A stretch of 64,000 nucleotides of DNA from Chloroflexota bacterium (GCA_016208315.1 JACQYF010000061.1:1-64000), one strand, 5' to 3'. Numbered from the stretch's first letter, positions 32,624 through 42,479 are shown. Numbers and translations: made by a program. The notes: a model not told the origin generated them from the letters alone.

Positions 32624-33300
32624 ATGTCCGCGATTTTTGATACTCCGATTCGAATTGCGAACCATGCCGCGCCCTAGAGCCAACGCTCCTAACGCTCGCG
32701 CGGGATTTTGCCGGGCGCGCGCTGATCGTGCGCGTCGAGAACGCCGAAGAGGGTATTCTAGCCACGCGCTTTCGTTTGACTCGCGCGCCGACCCTCGTTT
32801 ATTGGCACGACGAGCGCGAGGTTGCGCGGATCGAAGGAGCCGCAAATGCCGACGCGGTGCGCGCGCATTTGGATTTCTTGCTCGGCGGCGCGCGTCCCGC
32901 GGCCGCGAGCGGCCCGAGCATCGCGCTGCACGGCGCGCCGGTCGAGACGCCGCAGGCGAGCGCCGGCGACGGCAGCGGCCCGGTTGTCGTGACCGACGCG
33001 ACGTTTCAATCGCAGGTGCTGCAATCGCCCCTGCCCGTGCTCGTGGATTTTTGGGCGCCATGGTGCGGTCCCTGCCGCATGGTGTCGCCGATTGTGGAAG
33101 AGTTGGGCCGCCAGTACGCCGGACGGCTGCGCGTCGCCAAAGTCAACACGGACGAGAATCCGATGCACGCGAGTCGCTTGGGGATCCAAGGCATTCCAAC
33201 GCTCATCTTTTTCAAGAATGGCCGCGAGGTAGATCGCGTGGTCGGCGCGGCGCCAAAGCAGATGCTGCAAAGCCGTTTGGAACGCGTGCTTAGCATGTGA
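32624..33300 (+). pseudogene. Tandem thioredoxin-domain gene with damaged N-terminal domain
   Basis: A good start (GGAGG, then ATG 32624) gives only [17 protein letters not shown] before a stop at 32677. In another frame, from 32641, the sequence reads [17 protein letters not shown], the active-site helix of a thioredoxin domain (CEPC), and continues unbroken through PTLVYWHDE into a second complete thioredoxin domain with WCGPC (about nt 33060) and the cis-Pro loop GIPTLIFF. About 20-25 residues before CEPC are missing, so a deletion with frameshift removed the first strands. A GTG at 32728 could still start a 190-residue product with an intact second domain, so thioredoxin activity may persist. 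Confidence 0.8.
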
Positions 33301-33314
33301 TGAATTCCCATTTC

Positions 33315-33343
33315 TTGACCCTCTGACCGGGATACGCTATAAT
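33315..33343 (+). promoter_or_regulatory. Sigma70-type promoter, mtnP
   Basis: TTGACC (33315-33320), 17-nt spacer, TATAAT (33338-33343), 38 nt before the ATG of mtnP with an AGGAG site in between. Confidence 0.8.
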
Positions 33344-33381
33344 GCGCCCGACTCTGTACTTTCACTTCAGGAGAAACGGGA

Positions 33382-34287
33382 ATGGAACATGCCTCGATCG
33401 GCGTAATCGGCGGCAGCGGCGTTTACCAGATGGAAGGTCTGACTGCGCTCAAAGAGGTCAAGGTCAGGACTCCCTTTGGCGATCCGAGCGACGCGATCAT
33501 CCTTGGAAATCTGAACGACCAACGAGTTGCTTTTCTTCCCCGGCACGGTCGCGGCCATCGCATCATGCCATCCGAAGTGCCTGTGGCCGCGAACATTTAT
33601 GCGCTCAAATCGCTCGGCGTCGAGCGCATCATCTCCTTGAGCGCGTGCGGCAGTTTGCGCGAGGATTTCGCGCCCCTCGACATCGTGATTCCCGATCAGC
33701 TTTACGATCGAACCAAGAACCGCCCGACGACGTTTTTCGGCAAGGGGCTGGTGGTCCACATTTCGTTTGCCGAGCCGTTCTGCCCCGAGATGAGCGCGGT
33801 GCTCAACAGCGCGGCGCAAAAGGCGGGCGCGCGCGTTCACAAGGGCGGATCGTTTCTCGTCATTGATGGCCCACAATTCTCGACGCAAGCCGAGTCTGAA
33901 GTTTACCGGCAGTGGAAATTGGACATTATCGGGATGACGGCGCTGCCCGAGGCCAAGTTCGCGCGCGAGGCGGAGATTTGCTACGCGACCGTTGCGATGG
34001 TGACCGATTACGATACCTGGCATCCCTCACATGGTTCGGTCACCGTCGAAATGGTTGTACAGAATTTGCTAAAAAATGCCGAGATGGGCAAGCGCATCGT
34101 GCGCTACGCGGTGAGCGACATTCCTGCCGCCCGCGAGCATTGCCCCTGCCCCACCGCTTTGCGCGATGCCATCATTACGGCGCGCGATCGCGTCCCGCCG
34201 AAATCGCGCAGGGCCCTGGGCCTTTTGCTCGACAAATATCTGCCGGTCGAAAAGAAAGATCGGAGTGCGCGTCGCGCGAAAAAGTAA
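33382..34287 (+). CDS. mtnP: S-methyl-5'-thioadenosine phosphorylase
   Basis: Purine nucleoside phosphorylase family enzyme of 301 residues, cleaving methylthioadenosine with phosphate in methionine salvage. Phosphate and substrate motifs: IGVIGGSGVYQMEGL, FLPRHGRGHRIMPSEVP, IISLSACGSLREDFAP and IDGPQFSTQAESEVYR, then GMTALPEAKFARE. The length fits the family. The Ser/Thr and Asp pattern (VTDYDTWH) favours adenine rather than hypoxanthine nucleosides, but methylthioinosine phosphorylase cannot be excluded. It has its own promoter and ribosome site (AGGAG). Confidence 0.93.
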   Translation: MEHASIGVIGGSGVYQMEGLTALKEVKVRTPFGDPSDAIILGNLNDQRVAFLPRHGRGHRIMPSEVPVAANIYALKSLGVERIISLSACGSLREDFAPLDIVIPDQLYDRTKNRPTTFFGKGLVVHISFAEPFCPEMSAVLNSAAQKAGARVHKGGSFLVIDGPQFSTQAESEVYRQWKLDIIGMTALPEAKFAREAEICYATVAMVTDYDTWHPSHGSVTVEMVVQNLLKNAEMGKRIVRYAVSDIPAAREHCPCPTALRDAIITARDRVPPKSRRALGLLLDKYLPVEKKDRSARRAKK

Positions 34288-34352
34288 TTCGCGTAGCGTT
34301 TTGTTTTGCTGGAATTTTTCCGATTTGGTTTGGTCGAGTATAGGGGTTGCCT

Positions 34353-35576
34353 ATGCGAACCGATAACTACGCTAACAAAGGGCGCATCCTCATCGTGGAC
34401 GATACGCCGCACAACATCGAGGTGCTCTACGACATCCTCAGCCCCGATGGCTATGAGTTATCGTCCGCGGCGGATGGCGAGACCGGTCTCCAGCGCGCAC
34501 GCGCGGACAAGCCCGACCTGGTCCTTCTCGATCTCGTGCTGCCCGGCATGATGGGCATTGAAGTGCTCGAGGTCTTGAAGCAAGAGCAACCGCAGACTAC
34601 TGTCATTCTCACGACCGCCTACGGTTCCGAAGAGACCGCGATCCAGGCGATGCGGCGCGGCGTCAACGATTACATCATCAACAAGCGGCCCTTTGATCCT
34701 GGCGAAGTGCGCGAGGTCGTTCGCAGCGCGATCGCCGAATCCCGCCTGCGCCAGGAAAATTTCCGCCTGACTCACGAACTGGAACTGGTCAACCAGCAAC
34801 TCCAAGAGTATGCCGGCCATCTCGAACGGAACATTGACGAACTGCGCAGCGCGAACGAACGCCTCAAGGAACTGGACCGGATGAAGGCGTCGTTCTTTTC
34901 GATGATCTCGCACGAGCTGCGACATCCGCTCACCGTGGCCAAGGGCTATCTCGAACTGATCGAGACCGGCAGCGGCGGCGAGGTCACGACGGAGATGCGC
35001 CGTTATCTGCGCATCATCAACGACAACTTTGATCACCTGGCGGAGATGATTGACGATCTGCTTGACCTTTCGCGCATGGAGGCGGGCCGTTACCATATCA
35101 CACGCCAAGCCGTGCGTCCATCGGGCATCATCAACCACACCATCCAGGCATTTGCCGCCAGCGCGAAGGAAAAAGAGATTCAGTTGGAAACAGAGTTGCC
35201 GGATAGTCTGCCCCTCGTGAGCGCCGATCCGCTGCGCGTGGTCCAGGTGCTCACGAACTTGCTCCAGAACGCGATCAAGTTCACTCCTAGCGGCGGCAGC
35301 ATTACGGTCAGCGCCTGTGAATCGGGGCCCGAGGTCCAATTCTGCGTGGCCGATACGGGCATTGGCATACCCCCGGCAGAACTCGAGCGCATCTTCGATC
35401 GTTTTTACCAAGTTCGCCGCGACGATTCCAATCTCGGCGGCGCAGGCCTGGGTCTTGCCATCAGCAAAGAAATCATCCGCTTGCACGGCGGCCGTATTTG
35501 GGCCGAAAGCGTGGAGGGCAAAGGCAGCCGCTTTTACTTCGCCCTGCCGCGGGCGGTGGAAGAACAATCACCGTAG
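34353..35576 (+). CDS. Receiver domain-histidine kinase hybrid (receiver first)
   Basis: Signal transduction protein of 407 residues with an N-terminal receiver (RILIVDDTPHN; phospho-acceptor Asp in DLVLLDLVLPGMMG; Lys in INKRPFDP), a coiled coil (about 125-180), a HisKA domain with the phospho-His in FFSMISHELRHPL (about 190) and an HATPase domain (LLQNAIKF, DTGIGIPPAELERIFDRFY, GGAGLGLAISK). No membrane helix, so cytosolic; it probably receives phosphate from another kinase. Output partner unknown; the downstream MerR-like gene is separated by a terminator. Start ATG 34353 with GGGG upstream. Confidence 0.93.
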   Translation: MRTDNYANKGRILIVDDTPHNIEVLYDILSPDGYELSSAADGETGLQRARADKPDLVLLDLVLPGMMGIEVLEVLKQEQPQTTVILTTAYGSEETAIQAMRRGVNDYIINKRPFDPGEVREVVRSAIAESRLRQENFRLTHELELVNQQLQEYAGHLERNIDELRSANERLKELDRMKASFFSMISHELRHPLTVAKGYLELIETGSGGEVTTEMRRYLRIINDNFDHLAEMIDDLLDLSRMEAGRYHITRQAVRPSGIINHTIQAFAASAKEKEIQLETELPDSLPLVSADPLRVVQVLTNLLQNAIKFTPSGGSITVSACESGPEVQFCVADTGIGIPPAELERIFDRFYQVRRDDSNLGGAGLGLAISKEIIRLHGGRIWAESVEGKGSRFYFALPRAVEEQSP

Positions 35577-35581
35577 ATCAC

Positions 35582-35617
35582 CGGGGCGATTCGCCGACGA
35601 AAGAATCGCCCTTTTTC
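35582..35617 (+). terminator. Intrinsic terminator after the histidine kinase
   Basis: GGGCGATTC and GAATCGCCC form a 9-bp stem with a 10-nt loop, followed by TTTTTCTTTC. Confidence 0.85.
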
Positions 35618-35645
35618 TTTCAATATCACCTGAAGGAGGGTTGGC

Positions 35646-36278
35646 GTGACCGAGATGGCGTCACGCGATTGGTTTTCGATCAAGGAAGCCAGTCGGTTAC
35701 TTGGTGTTCATATTGGCACGGTGCGCGAATGGGCTGATGCCGGCGTCTTGCCCAGTTATCGCACTCCCGGCGGCCATCGCCGCTTTACCGCGTTCGATCT
35801 ACAAACTTTTCTCAAGCAGCAGCAGCGCAAGCGGCAAGCAAACCAGCCGGCGTCGTTGAGCGAAAACGCGCTCGGCCTTGTGCGCCAGGAATTGCAAGCA
35901 CATCCAATCAGCCATTCTACGTGGCTGCAACACCTCTACGCAAAACCGAACAGTCCCGAACGCGCGCGGCAGCGCGAATTCGGCCAGCACTTGCTCACTT
36001 GCGTGGTGACCTTTGTCGAGCAGCCGGACCAGCGCGAAGGTCTGCTGGACGAAGGGGGCCGCGTCGCGCGCGAATACGGACGCACGCTGGCCGCCAGCGG
36101 CTTTTCGGCCGGGAATGCCGCACGCGCGACGATCTATTTTCGCAAACTGATACTCAAAACGATCCTCGAAGCCCACATCGGCTCGCGAGTCGGCGACGAA
36201 GAAGACGCCCAGCTGTTCCAACGCGTCAGCGCCTTCCTCGACGAGATTCTCCTCGCCATCTTGGATGCCTACCCTTGA
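35646..36278 (+). CDS. MerR/excisionase-type helix-turn-helix regulator
   Basis: Protein of 210 residues. Residues 6-65 are a winged helix of MerR/excisionase (BldC-like) type: WFSIKEASRLLGVHIGTVREWADAGVLPSYRTPGGHRRF. The remaining 145 residues are helical and resemble the RsbR/kinase-associated helical sensor seen after such DNA-binding domains; no ligand-binding motif was recognised. GTG start with AAGGAGGG 6 nt upstream. The gene directly precedes the haem operon, whose -35 box overlaps its stop codon, so it may regulate that operon, but this is an inference from position. Confidence 0.85.
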   Translation: MTEMASRDWFSIKEASRLLGVHIGTVREWADAGVLPSYRTPGGHRRFTAFDLQTFLKQQQRKRQANQPASLSENALGLVRQELQAHPISHSTWLQHLYAKPNSPERARQREFGQHLLTCVVTFVEQPDQREGLLDEGGRVAREYGRTLAASGFSAGNAARATIYFRKLILKTILEAHIGSRVGDEEDAQLFQRVSAFLDEILLAILDAYP

Positions 36279-36303
36279 CACCGCCGACAGAGAGGAATAG
36301 AAT
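36275..36303 (+). promoter_or_regulatory. Sigma70-type promoter of the haem operon
   Basis: TTGACA (36275-36280), 17-nt spacer, TAGAAT (36298-36303). The -35 box overlaps the TGA of the upstream regulator gene. The start site near 36310 gives an 85-nt leader containing the heptamer hairpin. Confidence 0.85.
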
Positions 36304-36319
36304 CGCGCTAGTTCAAATG

Positions 36320-36382
36320 ACGCAACACGCAGCACGTAATACGCAACACGCAATACGCACTATTCCGTATTTCGTAATGCGT
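36320..36382 (+). repeat. Nine-unit heptamer hairpin in haem operon leader
   Basis: Six units of ACGCAAC/ACGTAAT/ACGCAAT (36320-36361) pass in exact register into three complementary units ATTCCGT, ATTTCGT, AATGCGT (36362-36382). In the mRNA this would fold just before the hemA ribosome site (TGGAG). Confidence 0.88.
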
Positions 36383-36395
36383 ACCTGGAGTACGA

Positions 36396-37706
36396 GTGAA
36401 TTCACAAATCCTGATGATGGGATTGAACCATACGACGGCGCCGGTTCAAGTGCGAGAGCAGATTGCGTCGGCCCCGTGCATCCGAGACGAAACTCTTGAT
36501 CGCTTGCAGAGCAACCTGACCACTGCCGTATTCTCCGAACGTCTCATCCTCTCCACCTGTAACCGCACCGAGATTTACACCGTCACGTCGCACGCCGGCC
36601 AGGCCGAGCGGCTGCTCCGCCGACTCTTTGCCGCGCAGGAGACTCTATCCGGCGCCGCCGATTTCCTTTACACGTACACCCGGCGCGATTTGGTGGCACA
36701 TCTCTTTGCGGTCGCCAGCGGCATTGATTCGATGATCCTGGGCGAATTCGAAATCCTCGGCCAGGTGCGCGCCGCATACCGAAAAGCCGCGGAGAACAAG
36801 ACGATCGGGCCCATTCTGCACAAGCTGTTCAAGGATGCGATTCACGTTGGAAAACGCGCCCACTCCGAGACCCAGATCGGCGCAGGGGCCAGTTCCGTCG
36901 GATATGCCGCAGTCGCGCTCGCGCGCCGGCATTTGGGCGCCCTGTCCGGGCTGTCGGCCCTCGTGATTGGCGCGGGCGACATGGCGCGCCGCGCGGCCAA
37001 GAACCTCGCGGCCGACGGCGCCGCCACGATCATCGTCGCGAATCGCACCGTGGATCATGGCAGCCAGTTGGCCGCCGAAATCGGCGGGCACGCGATCACC
37101 TTCGATGAATTGCCGCGCGTGCTGAGCCAAGCTGACCTGGTCATTAGCGCGACGGGCGCGCCGCACATCATTCTCGACCGCGATATGATTCGCGCGGCGA
37201 TGGCCGTTCGTCCAGACCGGCCGCTGTGTCTCTTGGACATCGCCGTGCCGCGCGATATTGATCCAGGGGTCGCGCAAATGCCCGGCGTCGCGCTGTACAA
37301 TATTGACGATCTCCAACAACTTGTGGATGCGAATCGCGCCAGCCGCGAGCAGGCCGTCGAACAGGTCCACGCCATTATCGCCGAGGAAGCCGACACGTTT
37401 TGGCGCTGGTTCGCGGAACGCCGCGCCGCGCCCGTCATTGCCGATTTGCGCGAACGCGCGGAGCAAATCCGCGCCGCCGAACTCGACAAGGCGCTGCGCC
37501 GGCTGGGACACTTGCAGTTGAGCGCGCGCGACCGCAACGTGCTCGCGAGTCTCTCGACCGGCATCGTCAACAAATTGCTCGCGGCGCCGACGATTCACTT
37601 GAAGGAACGGGTGCAGAGCGGCGACGGCCAGCCGTATTTGGAAACCTTGCGGGAACTCTTTGAGCTAGATACGAACGACGGCCACGACCTTCCATCCGGA
37701 CTTTGA
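36396..37706 (+). CDS. hemA: Glutamyl-tRNA reductase
   Basis: First enzyme of the C5 route to 5-aminolevulinate, 436 residues. N-terminal motif LMMGLNHTTAPVQVRE; catalytic Cys55 in ILSTCNRTEIY; NADPH domain with VIGAGDMARRAAKNLAADG; C-terminal dimerisation domain. GTG start at 36396 with a GGAG site upstream. It leads a tightly packed operon (gaps of 12 bp or less, several overlaps). The partner glutamate-1-semialdehyde aminotransferase (hemL) is not in the operon or elsewhere in this window. Confidence 0.96.
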   Translation: MNSQILMMGLNHTTAPVQVREQIASAPCIRDETLDRLQSNLTTAVFSERLILSTCNRTEIYTVTSHAGQAERLLRRLFAAQETLSGAADFLYTYTRRDLVAHLFAVASGIDSMILGEFEILGQVRAAYRKAAENKTIGPILHKLFKDAIHVGKRAHSETQIGAGASSVGYAAVALARRHLGALSGLSALVIGAGDMARRAAKNLAADGAATIIVANRTVDHGSQLAAEIGGHAITFDELPRVLSQADLVISATGAPHIILDRDMIRAAMAVRPDRPLCLLDIAVPRDIDPGVAQMPGVALYNIDDLQQLVDANRASREQAVEQVHAIIAEEADTFWRWFAERRAAPVIADLRERAEQIRAAELDKALRRLGHLQLSARDRNVLASLSTGIVNKLLAAPTIHLKERVQSGDGQPYLETLRELFELDTNDGHDLPSGL

Positions 37707-37718
37707 ATACGCGGACCA

Positions 37719-39383
37719 ATGGCAAATCGAACATCCAAGATCGTCGTCGGCACGCGGGGGAGCGCCCTCGCGCAATGGCAGGCCCGCTTTGTGATCGCCG
37801 CGCTCCAGCGCGTTGCGCCCGATCTCGAAATCGAACTCCGCACAATCAAGACGGCCGGCGACCAAGAGCCAGCGCGTCCGCTCGCCGAAATCGGCGGCTT
37901 GGGAGCTTTCACCAAGCAAATCGAGGATGCGCTGCTGGCCCACGAAATTGATCTTGCCGTTCACAGTCTCAAGGACTTGCCGACCGAAATCGCGCACGGC
38001 TTGATAATTGCCGCCATCCCGGAACGCGAGGATGCGCGTGATTGCCTTGTCTCGCGGCACGGCGTCGGGCTGATGCAGTTGCCGCGCGGCGCGCGCATCG
38101 GCACGTCCTCGGCGCGGCGCGCGGCTCAGGTGCTCGCGCTCCGGCCCGACGCGCAGATCGTTCCGGTGCGCGGCAATGTGGACACGCGTTTGCATAAAGC
38201 GCAAAGCGAGGATTACGACGCGATCGTGCTCGCCGTCGCCGGCGTTACACGCTTGGGCCGCGCGCGAGAGATCACGGAATACCTATCTCTCGATCAAGTG
38301 TTGCCCGACCCCGGCCAAGGCGCGCTCGCCGTTCAAGTTCGGGCCGCCGATACCGCGCTCGCGACGGTTGTCGCCCAATTCGATCACGCGCCAACACGCG
38401 CAGCAGTGACGGCCGAACGCGCCTTTTTGCGCGCACTCGGCGGCGGCTGTCGAATGCCCATCGGCGCGTACGCACAAGTACGTGACGGTCAACTGTATCT
38501 GCGCGGCGTGATCGCCGACGCGGATGGTTCGCGGGTCGCGCGCGGTGAAATCGTCGGCAAGCCCAATGAGGCAGAAACGTTAGGCGCGCATCTGGCGGCG
38601 CAATTAACGCGCCCAAGCGCTGCGTCACCCCTGCGCGGCAAGCGCATCCTCATCACCCGCGCCCGCGAACAGGCGACGGCATTTGCCGACAAGATTCGCG
38701 CGCTCGGCGGCGAACCGGTCGAGTATCCCGCGATCGAGTTTGCTTCGCCAAGCGATTTTGCGCAACTCGACCGCGCGCTTGCGGCGGCGAATGATTTCGA
38801 TTGGGTCGTCTTCACGAGCGTGAACGGCGTGCGTTTCGTCGCCGAACGGATGCGCTCGTTGGGCTTGAGCCCGCGCGCGTTTGAATCGGCAAAGCTCGCG
38901 GCGATCGGGCCGGCGACGGCGCGCGCCTTGCAAGACCTCGGGCTGACCGTGGGGTTCGTGCCGACGAAGTTTCTCGGCGAGCAAATCGCGGTGGAACTGC
39001 CCATTGTGCGCGGGCAGCGCGCCCTGCTCTTGCGCGCCGACCTGGCCTCGGATGTGCTGGCCGAAAAGCTGGCGGAACGCGGCGTCGCGGTGATGGACGT
39101 TGACGCATACCGTACTGTGCTGCCGACCGCCGGCAACGTGAAGTTGGGCAAGGTAGATGCCATCACTTTTACTAGCTCGTCCACCGTTCGAAACTTGACC
39201 GAGATGCTCGACGGCAAGATCGGCGACCTAGGGCGCGCGGCCGTGTTCTGTATCGGCCCGGTGACGGCGGAAACCGCGCGCGCTCTCGGCTGGCGCGTGG
39301 ACGCGGTGGCAAGCGAGCACACGGTAGATGGCTTGGTCGCGGCGATGGTGAGGTTTTATCAAAGGACATCCAACTATGCTTGA
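37719..39383 (+). CDS. hemC: Hydroxymethylbilane synthase / uroporphyrinogen-III synthase fusion
   Basis: Bifunctional protein of 554 residues. Residues 1-300 are Hem[18 protein letters not shown] at the start, [11 protein letters not shown], and the dipyrromethane-cofactor Cys in [12 protein letters not shown] (about residue 246). Residues about 305-554 are Hem[45 protein letters not shown] and [13 protein letters not shown]. The fusion converts porphobilinogen to uroporphyrinogen III without releasing the unstable linear tetrapyrrole. It lies 12 bp after hemA and overlaps hemB by 8 bp. Confidence 0.95.
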   Translation: MANRTSKIVVGTRGSALAQWQARFVIAALQRVAPDLEIELRTIKTAGDQEPARPLAEIGGLGAFTKQIEDALLAHEIDLAVHSLKDLPTEIAHGLIIAAIPEREDARDCLVSRHGVGLMQLPRGARIGTSSARRAAQVLALRPDAQIVPVRGNVDTRLHKAQSEDYDAIVLAVAGVTRLGRAREITEYLSLDQVLPDPGQGALAVQVRAADTALATVVAQFDHAPTRAAVTAERAFLRALGGGCRMPIGAYAQVRDGQLYLRGVIADADGSRVARGEIVGKPNEAETLGAHLAAQLTRPSAASPLRGKRILITRAREQATAFADKIRALGGEPVEYPAIEFASPSDFAQLDRALAAANDFDWVVFTSVNGVRFVAERMRSLGLSPRAFESAKLAAIGPATARALQDLGLTVGFVPTKFLGEQIAVELPIVRGQRALLLRADLASDVLAEKLAERGVAVMDVDAYRTVLPTAGNVKLGKVDAITFTSSSTVRNLTEMLDGKIGDLGRAAVFCIGPVTAETARALGWRVDAVASEHTVDGLVAAMVRFYQRTSNYA

Positions 39384-40398
39384 ACAGAGAATCGAACTTG
39401 CAACGCGAACCGACGTCACACCTTCGCCGCATTTCCCCCGCGTTCGCCCGCGGCGGATGCGGCGCAGCGAACCGCTGCGCGCGCTCGCACGCGAGACGGA
39501 ATTGAGCGTCCGAGATTTGATCTATCCCCTTTTCGTGGTCCACGGCACACGCGTGCGCGAGGAGATCGCGTCCATGCCGGGCGTGTATCACCAATCGTTG
39601 GATGTATTACAAGCAGAGATTGACGAGATTACCGGATTAGGCATTCCCGCGGTCATTTTGTTCGGCCTTCCGGCGGTCAAAGACGAGGTCGGCTCAGAAG
39701 ATTATGCCGAGCGCGGCATCGTTCAAGAAGCGATTCGCGTCTGCAGGCGCGTCAACCCCGATCTCGTCGTGATGACCGACGTGTGCATGTGCCAGTACAC
39801 GTCGCACGGGCACTGCGGCATCGTCCGCAATGGCGCGATTGATAACGACGAAACGTTGCGATACCTCGGCATGACCGCCGTTTCGCACGCCGCGGCCGGC
39901 GCGGATGTCGTCGCCCCGAGCGCGATGATGGACGGACAGGTTGGCGCGATTCGCGCCGCGTTGGATTCGCACGGATTTACCGACACGGCTATCCTGGCGT
40001 ATGCGGCCAAGTACGCTTCGTCATTCTACGGCCCGTTCCGCGAGGCCGCGGACTCGCCACCCAAGTTCGGTGACCGGCGGCAGTATCAGATGGACCCGGC
40101 GAACGCACGCGAGGCGCTGCGCGAGGTCGCGTTGGATATCGAGGAAGGCGCGGATATGGTCATGGTCAAGCCCGCGCTCGCCTACCTGGATGTCATCCGC
40201 CGCGTGCGCGATCAGTTCGACTACCCGCTGGCGGCGTACAACGTGAGCGGCGAGTATGCGATGGTCAAGGCCGCGGCGCGCAATGGCTGGCTCGACGAGC
40301 AAAAGGTCGCGCTCGAAATTGTGGCCGCGATCAAGCGCGCCGGCGCGGATATGATTCTTACTTATTTTGCAAAGGACGTCGCGCGATGGCTGGCGTAA
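39376..40398 (+). CDS. hemB: Delta-aminolevulinic acid dehydratase (porphobilinogen synthase)
   Basis: Condenses two 5-aminolevulinates to porphobilinogen; 340 residues. RPRRMRR and the zinc-type cysteine cluster [14 protein letters not shown] (about residues 135-148) show a zinc-dependent form; Schiff-base lysines are in [16 protein letters not shown] and [11 protein letters not shown]. Its start overlaps the end of the hemC/hemD fusion, and its end overlaps hemQ by 13 bp. Gene order C/D before B is less common but fits a single transcript. Confidence 0.96.
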   Translation: MLEQRIELATRTDVTPSPHFPRVRPRRMRRSEPLRALARETELSVRDLIYPLFVVHGTRVREEIASMPGVYHQSLDVLQAEIDEITGLGIPAVILFGLPAVKDEVGSEDYAERGIVQEAIRVCRRVNPDLVVMTDVCMCQYTSHGHCGIVRNGAIDNDETLRYLGMTAVSHAAAGADVVAPSAMMDGQVGAIRAALDSHGFTDTAILAYAAKYASSFYGPFREAADSPPKFGDRRQYQMDPANAREALREVALDIEEGADMVMVKPALAYLDVIRRVRDQFDYPLAAYNVSGEYAMVKAAARNGWLDEQKVALEIVAAIKRAGADMILTYFAKDVARWLA

Positions 40399-41066
40399 GT
40401 GATTTTCGATTCGTTCAATATTTGGCGCTCAAGACCGATTCCGCGTGGCGACGATTACCGGAAGAGGAACGCCGCCGCGGGCGAGCGGAATTGACGCAAG
40501 AACTAGAATCCGGCGACGGCATCAAGAGTTACGCGTACAGCACACTCGGGTTGAAAACCGGCGCGGACCTATTCCTGTGGCGAATGAGCGACGGGCCTGA
40601 CCGCTTGCAGGAATCGCTCGGCCGTTTGTTGTTGACCGGGCTGGGCAAGTATCTGCAAGTGACCCATTCCCTAATCGGATTGATTCGCCCTTCGACCTAC
40701 GTGCGGCGACAGGATTCCCAGGAACAAGCCATTTTCGAGCAGGAGCGGCAGCGCTATTTGATCGTCTACCCGTTTTCGAAAACGACCGAGTGGTATTTGA
40801 TGAGCAAGGACGCGCGGCAAGGGATGATGAACGAGCACATGCGCATCGGCCACGAGTTTCCTAAAGTGCGCCAATTGCTCGTCTACTCGACCGGGCTGGA
40901 CGACCAAGAGTTTATCGTCTCATACGAAACGGAAGATTTGGATGCGTTTCAGCAGCTCGTGATCGCGCTGCGCGACACCGAGGCGCGGCGCTTCACCTTG
41001 CGCGATACGCCGATCTTTACGTGCGTGTACCGGTCGGTTCCAGAAACTTTGGCGCTGTTGGGATAG
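40386..41066 (+). CDS. hemQ: Coproheme decarboxylase (HemQ), chlorite dismutase family
   Basis: Protein of 226 residues of the chlorite dismutase-like fold. The catalytic Tyr is in [14 protein letters not shown] and the proximal haem His in [28 protein letters not shown] and [16 protein letters not shown] are HemQ signatures. HemQ turns coproheme into haem b in the last step of the coproporphyrin-dependent pathway. Its presence next to hemY and hemH argues that this organism uses that route rather than the protoporphyrin one. True chlorite dismutases have an active-site Arg and different C-terminal motifs. Confidence 0.93.
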   Translation: MAGVSDFRFVQYLALKTDSAWRRLPEEERRRGRAELTQELESGDGIKSYAYSTLGLKTGADLFLWRMSDGPDRLQESLGRLLLTGLGKYLQVTHSLIGLIRPSTYVRRQDSQEQAIFEQERQRYLIVYPFSKTTEWYLMSKDARQGMMNEHMRIGHEFPKVRQLLVYSTGLDDQEFIVSYETEDLDAFQQLVIALRDTEARRFTLRDTPIFTCVYRSVPETLALLG

Positions 41067-41076
41067 CGGACAAAAG

Positions 41077-42456
41077 ATGAAACGCGTAGTGATTATTGGC
41101 GGCGGTATTGCGGGACTCGCGACCGCGTATTTTCTGCAACAACGCGGCGGAGCAGAATACAAGCTAATCGAAAGCGCGCCGTATTTTGGCGGCAAGATTG
41201 TGTCGGCGCAGGAAAAAGGATTTGTGATCGAAGGCGGTCCCGATTCGTTTCTCACGACCAAGCCGGCCGCGCTCGAATTGTGCCGCGCGCTCGGCTTGGG
41301 CGATCAGCTGATCGGCACGAACGACGCGGGTCGCAAAGTGTTCGTCTGGAGCCGCGGCAAACTGCGCGCCATGCCGGACGGCGTGATGCTGATTATTCCG
41401 ACGCGGATCATGCCGTTCGTCAAATCGGGACTAATCTCGTGGCCCGGCAAAGTCCGAATGGGCATGGACGTCGTCATCCCGCCGCGCCGCGACGATGGCG
41501 ACGAATCGCTCGCGCATTTCGTGCGGCGGCGTCTCGGTTCAGAGGCGCTCGACCGCATCGCCGAGCCGATGATTGCAGGGATTTACGTGGCGGATGCCGA
41601 ATATCTCAGTCTCAAGAGCACCTTTCCACGCTTTCTCGATATGGAAAAAAAGTACGGCGGCTTGTTGCGCGGCGTGATCGCGCAGCGGCGCGCGGCCAAC
41701 GGCAAATCGAACGGCAAGCCCGCGACCTCGATGTTCATGACTTTGCGCGGTGGTTTGCAGGACATGGTAGACGCTATTCTCGCGCGCCTCGACCCCCAAT
41801 CCCTAATCTCTAATCGCCAAGTCGTCGGCATCACGCGCGCGTCAGTCGGGTACCGTGTGGCGCTAAGCGACGGAGCATCGCTCGACTCAGATGCCGTGGT
41901 ATTCGCCACGCCAACCTACGCGACCGCCGACGTCGTCCAGAGCTTTGATGGCGGGCTGGCCGACGCGCTGCGGACGATCCGGTACGTTTCAACCGCGACG
42001 GTATCGTTTGGCTTCAAGCGCGCCGAGTTGACCCATCCGCTCGATGGGTTTGGCTTCGTCGTGCCGCGCAGCGAAAAGCGCAAGATCATCGCGTGCTCGT
42101 GGTCGTCCACCAAGTTCAACCACCGCGCGGCCGACGGCTACGCGCTCGTCCGCGCATTTATCGGCGGGGCGCATGCGGAGCATCTCGCAGAAGAAGCGGA
42201 TGAGGCGGTCGCCCAGATGGCGCGCGACGAATTGCGCGCGATGATGGGCATTACGGCACAGCCGGTATTGACCAAGGTGTATCGTTGGCACAAGGCGAAT
42301 CCACAGTACGCGGTCGGTCACGCGGAACGCGTCGCGGAGATCGAGCGGCAGGCGGCGCGGCACGCGGGGTTGTTTCTCGCGGGCGGCGCATACCACGGCG
42401 TCGGCATTCCCGACTGCATCGAGGATGGCAAACGGGTGGCGGAACAAATAGCGTAG
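41077..42456 (+). CDS. hemY: Coproporphyrinogen III oxidase / protoporphyrinogen oxidase (HemY/CgoX)
   Basis: FAD enzyme of 459 residues oxidising the porphyrinogen with oxygen. FAD motif VVIIGGGIAGLATAYFLQQRG at the start, then FVIEGGPDSFLTTKP; a C-terminal FAD contact in LFLAGGAYHGVGIPDCIEDGKRVAEQI. In the context of hemQ the substrate is probably coproporphyrinogen III (CgoX). ATG follows the hemQ stop by 10 bp. The TAG stop lies in the left arm of a 27-bp palindrome. Confidence 0.93.
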   Translation: MKRVVIIGGGIAGLATAYFLQQRGGAEYKLIESAPYFGGKIVSAQEKGFVIEGGPDSFLTTKPAALELCRALGLGDQLIGTNDAGRKVFVWSRGKLRAMPDGVMLIIPTRIMPFVKSGLISWPGKVRMGMDVVIPPRRDDGDESLAHFVRRRLGSEALDRIAEPMIAGIYVADAEYLSLKSTFPRFLDMEKKYGGLLRGVIAQRRAANGKSNGKPATSMFMTLRGGLQDMVDAILARLDPQSLISNRQVVGITRASVGYRVALSDGASLDSDAVVFATPTYATADVVQSFDGGLADALRTIRYVSTATVSFGFKRAELTHPLDGFGFVVPRSEKRKIIACSWSSTKFNHRAADGYALVRAFIGGAHAEHLAEEADEAVAQMARDELRAMMGITAQPVLTKVYRWHKANPQYAVGHAERVAEIERQAARHAGLFLAGGAYHGVGIPDCIEDGKRVAEQIA

Positions 42457-42479
42457 GTCAAGTTGCTAACTTGACCTAC
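42453..42479. repeat. 27-bp perfect palindrome (GTAGG type)
   Basis: Arms of 12 bp (42453-42464 and 42468-42479) starting GTAGGTCAAGTT, loop GCT. Same arm length, loop length and GTAGG ends as the palindrome at 11472-11498. It supplies the hemY stop codon. Confidence 0.9.

Noticed and set aside
32553-33293. 246-residue Arg/Ala-rich open frame
   Set aside because: Alternate frame of the thioredoxin gene; composition is that of an out-of-frame GC-rich reading.
34458-35567. 369-residue open frame on the minus strand
   Set aside because: Antisense to the receiver-histidine kinase, which has clear catalytic motifs.
40386-41066. True chlorite dismutase
   Set aside because: Haem-operon context and the YPFSK/EHMRIG motifs fit HemQ better.
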